From positions 24,174,319 to 24,238,318 of the forward strand of contig OY986439.1 of the NCBI GenBank assembly GCA_963920525.1: a stretch of DNA of 64,000 nt, written 5' to 3'. The notes beneath the pieces were generated by a model that saw nothing but the letters and a program-made list of their open reading frames with translations, was not told the origin of the DNA and ran no database searches. Numbering within the stretch: the stretch's first letter is position 1; each line of letters starts with the position of its first letter. The stretch is from Dichetophora obliterata (Eukaryota > Arthropoda > Insecta > Diptera > Sciomyzidae). Below, one piece after another: positions 31,401 to 40,475 of the stretch. The translations under genes and the position numbers were made by a program.

Positions 31401-32204
31401 ATATATTTATTTTTTTTTCTTTTTTTATTTTTTTTTATTTTTTTTTGATAGCCGTTGTCATGTTCTTCAGATATCAAACTCTTAAATCGGTTATGTAGTT
31501 CCGAAGATATTTACAAAAAACCTATGTTAATAATGATCCAATATCATAATTTTAAAACTTTCGAAATGTTGCATTCAAAAATTCCGAGTTTTCGGTTTAT
31601 TTACAAAATATTTACATCATTCGATAACACAAGATATTCCGCGCTTACTAAGGTGCAACATTGTACAATAAGTTAAAAATAATATTATATTATCAATCGA
31701 TGATAAACAACTTTGCGTACTCTTGCATTTAAGATACCTGCGTTATACACTTCCATGGTAAAACCTTTAAAAAAAAATTCTTTAAATAACTCTCTGCATT
31801 CCACTTTCAATATAAAAAACAGGGATTAACAAAACACTCCAAAACACTCTGCTCAACACATTTTAAACGTCTATAAAGTGCGAAGGCGAACTCAAAACAC
31901 AAGAGTTTAATGATCGAAGATGCTCCGCACACAGTGTTAACTTATAACAAAACTCTTATTTACAATTTTTTCCTGAGCACTCAAAGATGATGTACACACA
32001 TAAACGAGCGGCACTAATATATCCCTCCAGGAAGTGTGAGCATTCTCGGATGTTACCACGAAACATTCCATGGAATGTAGGAAGCATTCCTCTTTGTTGC
32101 ACACTCCATTGCTTTTTTTACATAGCATGTCATTAGAGGGAAACATTCCACCCCGCTGTGTTAAAAAGTCATGTGGAAACATTCCTCTCCCTTGTTATGA
32201 AAAT
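31401..32204. other. No recognised gene; GAAACATTCC-type repeats
   Basis: Around 32040-32190 several GAAACATTCC/GAAGCATTCC motifs recur in both orientations, next to a tRNA-Asp-like sequence. Together they could be a tRNA-derived SINE or MITE. No protein is supported. Confidence 0.4.
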
Positions 32205-32276
32205 GGATTCGGCCAGGATTCGAACCCGGGACCCCTGAGCGACAGTCGAGCGCGCTACCACTAGACTATCGAATTC
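32205..32276 (-). tRNA. tRNA-Asp-like gene or pseudogene (GTC)
   Basis: The 72-nt minus-strand sequence has a complete cloverleaf layout. The 7-bp acceptor stem has six pairs (GAATTCG with CGAATCC). The A box is TAGTCTAGTGGTAGC, the anticodon loop CTGTCGC contains GTC, and the T arm CCGGGTTCGAATCCTGG is nearly perfect. The anticodon stem has one mismatch and a G-T pair. No intron. The mismatches and repeat context suggest a pseudogene or SINE head, but a functional tRNA is not excluded. Confidence 0.5.
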
Positions 32277-32560
32277 TACAATAAGCGGCTAGAAAACAAT
32301 GATATTAATATTTTCTATTATCATTGCTTGACAATAAATAAAAGTTTCCAAATGCATTCTTAAAGAAGCGGTTTGCAAACAATATAAATACAAAACTACC
32401 CTTAAGCTTTCAAAAGATACGGTGGGGAATGTTTCTTTATCACTTTTAAATGGAAGGCTTCCGATTTTTCCTGGAGGGATGAGTAGAGAGAAGAATAAAG
32501 GAGCGAAGTATGTATGTATGTATGTGTTTTTTTTCCATTTTTCATACGATTGCGTATGTA
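32277..32560. other. Spacer with TATG microsatellite
   Basis: No gene seen. A short (TATG)n run near 32510-32525 precedes the Tc1 insertions, both of which lie at TA within TATG sequence. Confidence 0.5.
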
Positions 32561-33064
32561 CAGTGTTGCGCAAAACAATAGCAACAAAATAAGTGCGCTG
32601 CAACAAAATCGTGTATCTTTTTTAATATTGGGGACACACAAAAATGATTATAGGAATCAAAGCATATATTTATACATCATATATAAAACAAATCAAATTC
32701 AAATTTGGTTTTGTTTTTTTTATTAAATTTAAAATTAATGTGACTACATTCAATTTGTCTGTGAGCAAAACAAAAGCAACAAAACTTGAAAAATGTAAAA
32801 AGAGAACAGAAGTTCGAAGAATTATTAGTAAAAGTTCCGTTATTGCAAAGCACGTGTTGTTTGTAAGTCATAAACATTTAAGTTTAGTTTTTTTTATGCT
32901 AGTTGTGGCATTGACTGTTCCATTTATAATGGCACGTTTAAAATACTGTGAAGCTCTTAAATTACAAATTATTTCTGAATATAAAAACGAAAATTCGCAA
33001 ATATCTAACGTGAAACAGTTTGATATTAATCGGCCAATAGTTTGCAGATTAATAAAGAAATATA

Positions 33065-33924
33065 CAGGGTCCGCCAAATAACTTTTTTTTTTTTTTAAAA
33101 TCTATAAAAAAAACTACTAAATATTTTCTCAAATTTCTTTTTTATTTGAAAGTACAATTCTTCCGGTTAATAATGGAAAATAATTTTATTTAAATGGCTG
33201 GCCATGCAGTAGCCTATACGATCGGTCCAATTTTTAAGCACATTATTGATTTTGTGCAGCTGTATTTCACCAATGGCTTCACGAATATAGTCCTTTAAAG
33301 CGTCAATTGTCTTTGGCTTGTCGGCGTAACACTTATCTTTGAGGGCACCCCACAAATAATAGTCCAACGGTGTCAAATCGCAGCTCCGAGGTGGCCCAAC
33401 GACATCAGCTCTGCGGCTGATAATGCGATCTTCAAAAACAGGGCGCAAAACATCGAGTGTAGCTTCGGCTGTGTGGCACGTAGCGCCGTCCTGTTGACAC
33501 CAAATGTTGCCAATATCCTCCTCTTCAATTTTTGTGAACAAAAATTCGTTCAACATGGCCCGATAACGATCGCCATTGACTGTAACGGCCACTCCTTGCT
33601 CATTTTCGACGAAAAATGGCCCAATTATGCCTCTGGACCAAAATCCGCACCAAACAGTGACTTGTTTTGGATGCAGCGGCTTTTCAATGTATGCGTGCGG
33701 GTTTTCTGTGCCCCAAATGCGACAATTTTGCTTGTTTACATACCCGCCAAGATAAAAATGAGCTTCAACTGAAAAGATGATTTTTTTGGCAAAATCGGCA
33801 TCATGATTTTCAAAGTAATGTCGCAATATTTCCCAGCGTTATTCAAGCGTATACACAACCATATTCGTTCAGCGGAAGGATAAAACTAATACGTGTCTAA
33901 AAAAACGTTAGATGGCGGACCCTG
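33065..33924 (-). mobile_element. Internally deleted mariner (DD41D, rosa-like) nested in Tc1 (a)
   Basis: The ends CAGGGTCCGCC and GGCGGACCCTG are perfect complements, with TA on both sides (33063-33064, 33925-33926). At 860 bp it is shorter than a full mariner and lacks the N-terminal DNA-binding part. Confidence 0.9.
33167..33826 (-). pseudogene. mariner transposase C-terminal two-thirds (DD41D)
   Basis: A 219-residue minus frame runs from the first catalytic region to the end. FSVEAHFYLGGYVNKQNCRI has Val where FSDEAHF carries the first catalytic Asp. QQDGATCHTAEAT provides the second Asp, and PPRSCDLTPLDYYLWGALKD provides the third, 41 residues further on. That spacing defines the rosa group first described in Ceratitis. 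The start is lost with the helix-turn-helix half. It cannot be active in cis, but the intact ends might respond to a relative's transposase. A second DD41D element is at 45322-46265. Confidence 0.8.
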
Positions 33925-35082
33925 TACCGTCACAAAAGACGTTACAACGGTACATTAAAGAGGGCTACCGCGGAGGACATCGCTGCGTGATGACAGGAAC
34001 ATTTGGAAATGCATTTGCCACATCAAAAGAGGTTGTTCGGACACTTGACTTAGATATCCACCACAGCACTGTTTGAAGACGAGTCGTTGAGAACGATTAA
34101 AGAAGTTACAGACCGACAGAGAAACCTTTGATTACCGCTAAGCATAAAAAACAAGGTGTGGTGTTACAGTTTAAACAATTCTGTCTGAAATTGTGAAAAC
34201 TAGTTCCAATTTATTGTTTTTTAGACTCAGTCTTCCAAAAGAGCACCTAAATTGGACCGTTCTAAAATCGAAGACCGCTTTTTTAGCGATGAATCAAAGT
34301 TCAACTTGATTAATTCAGATGGGATGTGCACGGTACGGCACCACCCAGGTACACGACTTGAAGCCCGAAACTGCAAAAGAAATTTTAAACACGGAGGCGA
34401 AGGCATTATGGTCTGGACTTTTTTTTCCTATAATGAAGTTGAACCATTTCAAAAAATCGATGCAATTATGGATCGATCTGTATATAATACCATTTTAGAA
34501 AGCAAGATGCGACCACATTCAGAGTGGATTATGTCACTTCAGTGAACGTTTCAGCCCGATCACGACCCGAAGCACACTTCAAAGCTCATCAAAGATTTCA
34601 TTAGAGGCAATGGGATTCAAGTCCTTGATTAGCCGGCATAGTCACAATGACTTAAATCCCATTGAAAATTTTTTTGGGATTTTGAAGGTAAAAGTTTCTG
34701 GTCAAAGGTTTTCAAATAAGACTGCACTGTATGAAGCCCTGAAAGTTAATTGGGAACATATACCTAATACTAACATATCTACTTTAATAGAGTCAATACC
34801 GCTCAGATGTGCAGCGATTATCAAGAATAATGGATCTTACACCAAATATTAATTATGTTGCTTTTGTTTTGCTCTCAGACAAACTGAATGCAGTCACATT
34901 AATTTGAAATTTAATAAAGAAAACAAAACCAAATCGTAATATGATTTGTTTTTAATATAATGTATGAATATATGCTTTGGTTCTTATAATCATTTTTGTG
35001 TGTTCCTAATATTTAAAAAGATACACGATTTTGTAGCAGCGTACCGATTTTGTTGCTATTATTTTGCGCAACACTGTATGTA

Positions 35083-36758
35083 CAGTATCGGACAAAACTG
35101 AAGCACGGACTTCTGCTTGTTCCCAAATTATACAATAAAGTTTAAATAAAAACACTTATTTAATTTGTATTCTTTATTTTATGTGGAAAACATACTAAAT
35201 ATACAAAAATTATAATTAAAATGCTTTTGTTTTTAATTTAACCATGTTTTTTTTTACAAAGTTATGCCAAAAGCCAAGAAATGCCAGTGACAAAACTAAA
35301 GCACATAATCTTTGATGCTTGCTGTTTTATTTGATTATTAGAAACTACCAACAACAAGTGCCGTTAAATAAGAAAACCGTTATTTGGAGAACATCTTGTG
35401 AAGAACATTGAGTGTTTAGAAAAATTTGACACGTGGATATCAGTCATATTTGAACATTTAAAGTAGCCGTGCATCTTTTTAAAATTTATCAAACAAAATG
35501 GCTCGCAATAAGTATTCAACTCAAATCAGAGAAAAAATAATTAGTGATTTTAATAATGGTAAATCAGTGACATGCATTTCTAAGAAATTTGGCATTCACC
35601 ATAGCGTAATTTCCCGGATTATAAGCCGATTCAGCTCTTCGGGTTCGTTGACTACCATACATGGAGGTGGTCGACCGCGAAAAACCACCAAACGCGAAGA
35701 CCAGGCAATTATTCGGATTATTAAAAAGGATCCTTTTGTATCAGCAAGGTCTATTGCAAATCAATTGGAATTAAACATAACGCCCAGATCCATCCAAAGA
35801 CGAGCTGAGATGGTGGGTTCGCAACATACAGAAGCGCAAAAAAACCGTTTATTTCCCATAAAAATGTAAAGGCCAGGCTTGAGTTTGCAAAGGAACATCT
35901 TAACTGGACTACTTCTCGATGGAAAACTGTGCTTTTCTCTGACGAATCGAAATTCAATTTAAAGGATTCTGACGGATTCAAGCTAGTGCGTAGACCAAGA
36001 AGAAAACGCCTTGACCCACGCTATACTAAAGGCACAGTAAAGCACGGGGGAGGGAATGTAATGGTCTGGGGATGTTTTTCGGGTCATGGAATCGGACCAA
36101 TCCATAAGATAAACGGTATAATGGCTCGTTTTATGTATAAAGATATTTTGCAAGAAGTTATGCTACCACATGCAGAGGAGGAAATGCCACTAAAGTGGAT
36201 ATTTCAGCAGGATAACGACCCCAAACACACTGCAAAATGTGTGAAAGAGTGGTTTGTAATAATAAGATCGATGTTTTAAAGTGGCCAGCCCAATCGCCAG
36301 ATCTCAATCCCATAGAAAATCTATGGGAAATTGTAGATCGTAAAATATTACGCGAAACTTGCAAAAATAAGGACGAGCTTTTCCGTCAAGCAGAAATCGC
36401 ATGGAAAGGCATTTCTGGGAATGTCTTGTCCAATCTTATTGAGTCCATGCCACGCAGATGTGCAGCAGTTATGAAAAATAAGGGTTACGCAACCAAGTAT
36501 TAGATAAATAAAATTTTTTTTTTAATATATTGAACCTGTGCTTTAGTTTTGTCGCGTAAGGATAACGAATATTTTCAATTAAATATGATTCTTTTTGTTT
36601 AAAATAAAGAATATTATTATGTTTTGTTTTTTTTTAGTAAACTTAGTGTATAATCATTATAAAATAATAAAAAAAAATTAAATCAAACCAAGTTTTCCAA
36701 TTTTTTTGAACTACATAGTAGTAAGCAATATTCCGTGCTTTAGTTTTGTCCGATACTG
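35083..36758 (+). mobile_element. Tc1 element (b), adjacent to Tc1 (a)
   Basis: The ends are CAGTATCGGACAAAACTGAA and its near-complement (TTTTGTCCGATACTG), with TA on both sides. Only TATGTA separates its left end from Tc1 (a). Length is 1,676 bp. The transposase is in plus orientation. Confidence 0.92.
35498..36503 (+). pseudogene. Tc1 (b) transposase, DD34E, frameshifted
   Basis: Three consecutive frames cover a complete Tc1 transposase. 35498-35830 has the paired helix-turn-helix region (MARNKYSTQIREKIISDF, GIHHSVISRIISRF) with the HGGGRPRKTT linker. 35870-36265 has FSDESKFNLKDSDG, KHGGGNVMVWGCFSG and QQDNDPKHTAK. 36260-36503 has WPAQSPDLNPIENLW and ends RCAAVMKNKGYATKY. All three catalytic residues (D, D, E) are present. 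The breaks, near 35800-35850 and 36240-36270, are small indels, so this is a comparatively recent copy. Confidence 0.88.
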
Positions 36759-37332
36759 TATGTATTTTTTTTTCGTTTCTCTGTGCTCTTATGTCTCTGC
36801 GTCAACGGTGGTACATAGTATCAATCGAAAGCACATATGAGTTCCTCCGAGGCTTGCTCCCGAGTTGGCACGCCAAAAAATTTATACGTTTTTACACCAA
36901 ATAAAAAAACAAAAAACATTGTCTATCAGCTGGCCTTAAGATGAAGTAATAAATAAATATAATTTCCAATTTGCCTTAAATACATGTGTTTCTTTTTTGA
37001 TTGCGCCCATATCTACACCATATGTAAGATATTCTGTGAAAAAACTTTATGATAGGTATTCCATGGATTTTTATTTAAAGGCCGTAAATTTCGTTAAAAG
37101 TTCTATTTAAATCGTGTGGTAATACAACATTATTGTTTGCTTAGGGCCAGCAACGCGGACCGGGTCAGTTAGTAATACAATCTAAGTGGTTTGCTTATTA
37201 ATTATTTTCCTATGTATTGCTGCTTACGTACTAGCGTTTGCAGAATGTATACATATAAATTGAATAAAATTATTCCAAGCCAGTCTATGAAATTCAAATG
37301 ATGATGCAAATGCTTCATTGCTCGTTAAATTA
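36759..37332. other. Spacer with possible Helitron 3' end at 37145-37172
   Basis: GCCAGCAACGCGGACCGGGT followed by CAGTTAG|T resembles the hairpin-plus-CTAG terminus of the Helitron at 48147 (GCAACGCGCCGGG ... CTAG). The last C is T here. The rest is AT-rich without genes. Confidence 0.4.
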
Positions 37333-37864
37333 CACTGTAGGTAAATTTTCAATTTAATTTCACGTAAACTTAATTTTCGGTCGTAGAATTTAGTGGCATC
37401 TTCAGTTTTTCCAAATCAAATCAAACTCTGGAGATATTTAGATTTTTGTTATTTGACCTTTATTTATAAATTTTTTTAACTTTTTTAATAGTATTTTAAC
37501 AACTACTTCTTATTATATTTTCGAAAATACCTATAACGTGAAAATCAAGTTTGCCTGACCAAATTTGTGTGTTAAACGTAAAATCTTTAAAAAAATTTTA
37601 AAATTTTTTTACTCAAATTAGTATTTTTATAAGTAGATTAAATTCTGAAAGTTTAAGCTAAATGGGAGGTGGTCAAAATTTTTGTTCTCCAAAAATAAGG
37701 AAAATATAACTAAAAATGGGTCTAAAAGTGACTAAATTTCAATCGCACATATCTCGAGATTTTGATCTGATTGGGAAAAACTGAGTATGCCACTAAATTC
37801 TGCGACGAAAAAAAAAGTTTACGTTCTCGTCATCTTCGTGTGTCTTTTTCACGTCTCTACAGTG
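37333..37864. mobile_element. TTA-flanked MITE with CACTGTAG ends
   Basis: CACTGTAG and its complement are flanked by TTA (37330-37332, 37865-37867). Longer inverted similarity lies inside (GTAGAATTTAGTGGC / GCCACTAAATTCTGCGAC). It is 532 bp, Harbinger-like by duplication, with no ORF. Confidence 0.75.
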
Positions 37865-38159
37865 TTATAAAATGAACGTAAAAGTGAATTTAATTTGTAC
37901 ATTTGTCAGTTTCATGATTTTTTAAGCTGTGTGTGAGTATCGCAAAGTGGTTTTAAAAAAATTTTCTCCTCAAAATCTAGCGGTGACACTTTGTCTGAAG
38001 CACACCAATTTATGTATGCAGTTACGAGTCCAGAATCTTTCGCTGCAATTTATTTAATTCATAAAATATATTAACTTACGTCAGCTTTGGCAATACTGTT
38101 GTACAAAATCGATAAAGAAAATAAAAACGATGCTCCATAGAAAAGAAAAAAGTTGATTA

Positions 38160-38600
38160 TGTCTTTCCCAGTGAACCAAAACTACCATTTTTGAATTAAT
38201 ATATGAATCTTTTCGGGTAGAAACGTTCATTTTCAGCACTTATAAATGAACCATTTTTGTATCATTCGTCGGACTAAAATGCCTCTCAAAAATGAACCTT
38301 ATTTTTTTCGGAAATGAGTTAAAAACGAAACATAAATTGTACTTTTTATGTTCAAGAATGCATTAAAAAAGAACCATAGAAATGTTAATTTGGGCACTCG
38401 GAAATGAACCCTTTTTGAATCAATCGCCGGACAAAAATTTTAAATTTAAGAAAGCAAAATAGGAACATTTTTGAATAATTTCTATACTCATTTATGAACT
38501 ACACAAAATACACAAAAATACACAAAAATTGTTCATTTACGAGGAATTTTTAGCTTCTAAAATGAATTTTTTTTGACTCAAAATAAGTTGTTTATTAATT
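38160..38600. repeat. Degenerate repeats containing AAATGAACC
   Basis: AAATGAACCATTTTT, AAAATGAACCTTATT and AAATGAACCCTTTTTGAATC recur between 38240 and 38440, with further GAACAT variants. No ends or ORF were resolved. Confidence 0.45.
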
Positions 38601-38739
38601 TTGCAAAAGAAGTACAGTTTTTATTTATGGTAAAAGCTTTTACGAATTTAATCTTTTATAGCAAGCCCTTTTAAGTGACAAAATAAAAAAAAAATGCTAT
38701 CCAAAAACGTTCGCAAAACTCTCACCACACCCAAAACCT

Positions 38740-39475
38740 TTGCTTATGGTTCAGTGGGTTGCTTCAAAATAAACCTGGGATTATATTATGATGACTCCCC
38801 AAATATTTTGACACTAGCAATAGCCATCCTTGAGCTGGAATGGTTTGAAATAACCTCTAAAAAATCGATTTTTGTGTAAAAATATTGGCTGGCGTAATAG
38901 TTTTAAACAAACGAACTATCAAAAATTAAAGGCCGGATCTGCATCAAAAATTTTTTGATATTTTTTTAGTTTATTTCCATACAAAAATTTTTAAAAATTT
39001 AAATAACATCATAACGTTTTTTTTTAATTTCTTACAATATCTTTGCAGTAGCTGTTTATTTTATAATTAATATTTTAGTTTTAATTTGTTTCAGTTTTAG
39101 CAATTCTCATTCTCATTCATTAGAAATAATTAAGTTTTTTGAACTTTAGTGAAAATAACTTTAAAAAAATCATAAAAGTGCACGAAAACATCATTATTTT
39201 TAATTTGAATGCAAAAATTTAAAAGTTTTTGATGCGGATTAGTAGAACTTTTTCAAAAATATTATTTCAGATCATTTCACTTTTTCTAACTAACACACCA
39301 GCCAATATTTTTACAAAAAACTCGATTCTTAGAGGTTATTTCAAACCATTGCTGCTCAAGGATGGCTATCGCTAACGTCAAAATATTTGGGGAATCATCA
39401 TAACATAAGCCAAGTATTATTTTGAGGTACTGCCCCGAACAACTTTTTTTCGTGAGGCGCCTTAATGCATACATA
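38740..39475. repeat. Inverted repeat with arms encoding a shared peptide
   Basis: Arms at about 38745-38905 and 39282-39430 are about 80% identical complements around 380 bp of AT-rich DNA. Both arms, in the same reading phase, encode YDDSPNILTLAIAILE followed by WFEITSK. Several differences between them are synonymous. A second inverted motif, TGCATCAAAAATTTTT / AAAAGTTTTTGATGCGG, lies inside. Confidence 0.65.
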
Positions 39476-39819
39476 AGTTTTTCTTTTTAAAATGTCTGTT
39501 TTCGTTACTGCTCCAAATGAAGCGATTGAATCGATTTTTTATATTTTTTGTTTCAGCAACCCCCCTCCCGTCCCCCATCACCCATCAGAATCCACAGCTT
39601 TGTTAACAGCTCACATTAGTTCAAATAGAAATTGAGTAGGGAAATTAACCTCGTGGTATCACAATGGGCCTCATTGACTTAAGTGTGTCTCTGAAAAGTG
39701 ACAGCCACTTTAACCTAACCTAAACCCCCCTTATGAAACACCTATCTACGGCATTGCATGGCACGCCGGTGTGACCTTTAGAGGTGTCAAATTTAAAACC
39801 GGGTTCTATCCCTAACAAT
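39476..39819. repeat. Spacer with a TTAACCTAACCTAA-ended interspersed repeat
   Basis: 39640-39745 reads 'taacctcgtggtatcacaat' through 'agtgacagccac' to TTTAACCTAACCTAAACC. I recall sequences of this kind as multicopy in fly genomes, often at the ends of non-LTR elements. The short CCTAA run is not telomeric. Confidence 0.35.
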
Positions 39820-40475
39820 CCCTGCAGTGTAATCAACTAGATTTATACCAGTCAACAACTAGTTGGAAATATCCAACAACTAGTTCGATTTATGTCCTAT
39901 TCTCATAGAACCGACTGGTATTTTTTACGTGGTGATGTCATTGGAAAAGACAATTGTCTTACTATAGATAAGGTTTTAACTAGTTAACAACTCATTTTTT
40001 ATGTAAAGTAAAGTTCTAGTTGGGTTGTGACTAGTTTTTAACCAATATAGTAATTATCGAATTAAAACTAGTTCATAGGTTCATATTTTTTCAATAGTTC
40101 ATAGGTTCAAAGAACATATATTTTTACAACAAAATATTAGCTAAAGGCTAAAGTTAAAGCTATTTGATGAAATACCATGTTTATGGTATGCTACATGTTT
40201 TTAAATTAGTTTTTTTAATGTTTTAATTTGTTTATTATTAGTTTGTTCCAATGGGTACCCAGCTCCAACTGGTTTTGGAACTAGTTGATTTTGATAATAT
40301 GTAGTATAGTTTGATTTTGGCTAGTTTTACAACTGGTTTAATGTGACTTGACAAAAACTAGTTGGGTTTAAACTACTTTTGCAACTAGTAAATCGTGACA
40401 AAATATAAACTAGTTTGTTTTGACTAGTATAAATACTACTCATGTTTTAATGCTGACTAGTCTCACACTGCAGGG
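39820..40475. mobile_element. Non-autonomous CCCTGCAG element, ACTAGT-rich
   Basis: The ends CCCTGCAGTGT and ACACTGCAGGG are perfect complements. It is 656 bp with about a dozen ACTAGT or CTAGTT motifs and no ORF. It shares end type and motif with 20755-22770. It interrupts the 3' end of the minus-strand LINE. GTTCTAT occurs near both sides, but the duplication does not abut the ends. Confidence 0.7.

Larger units (their letters stand above)
32929..34852 (+). pseudogene. Tc1 (a) transposase, DD34E, broken
   Basis: The ATG at 32929 starts the DNA-binding domain (MARLKYCEALKLQIISEYK...), which runs to the mariner insertion at 33065. Beyond it, broken frames resume after 33926. The frame at 34252-34545 has FFSDESKFNLINSDG (first Asp) and HGGEGIMVW, ending at a TGA. 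The second Asp block reads PDHDPKHTS near 34560, and NPIENFF (catalytic Glu) is at 34655, followed by the C-terminus RCAAIIKNNGSYTKY. The order and the SDESKF / DPKHT / NPIEN motifs are those of Tc1 transposases. Stops and the nested mariner make it non-functional. Confidence 0.8.
32561..35076 (+). mobile_element. Tc1 element (a), interrupted by a mariner
   Basis: The ends are CAGTGTTGCGCAAAACAATA and its near-complement, with TA on both sides. Removing the 860-bp mariner leaves about 1.65 kb, the normal Tc1 length. It contains a decayed DD34E transposase in plus orientation. Confidence 0.88.

Noticed and set aside
39700..39730. CCTAACCTAA run as telomeric repeat
   Set aside because: Only two or three units, not the tandem TTAGG array of insects, and flies lack it; better explained as an interspersed repeat end.
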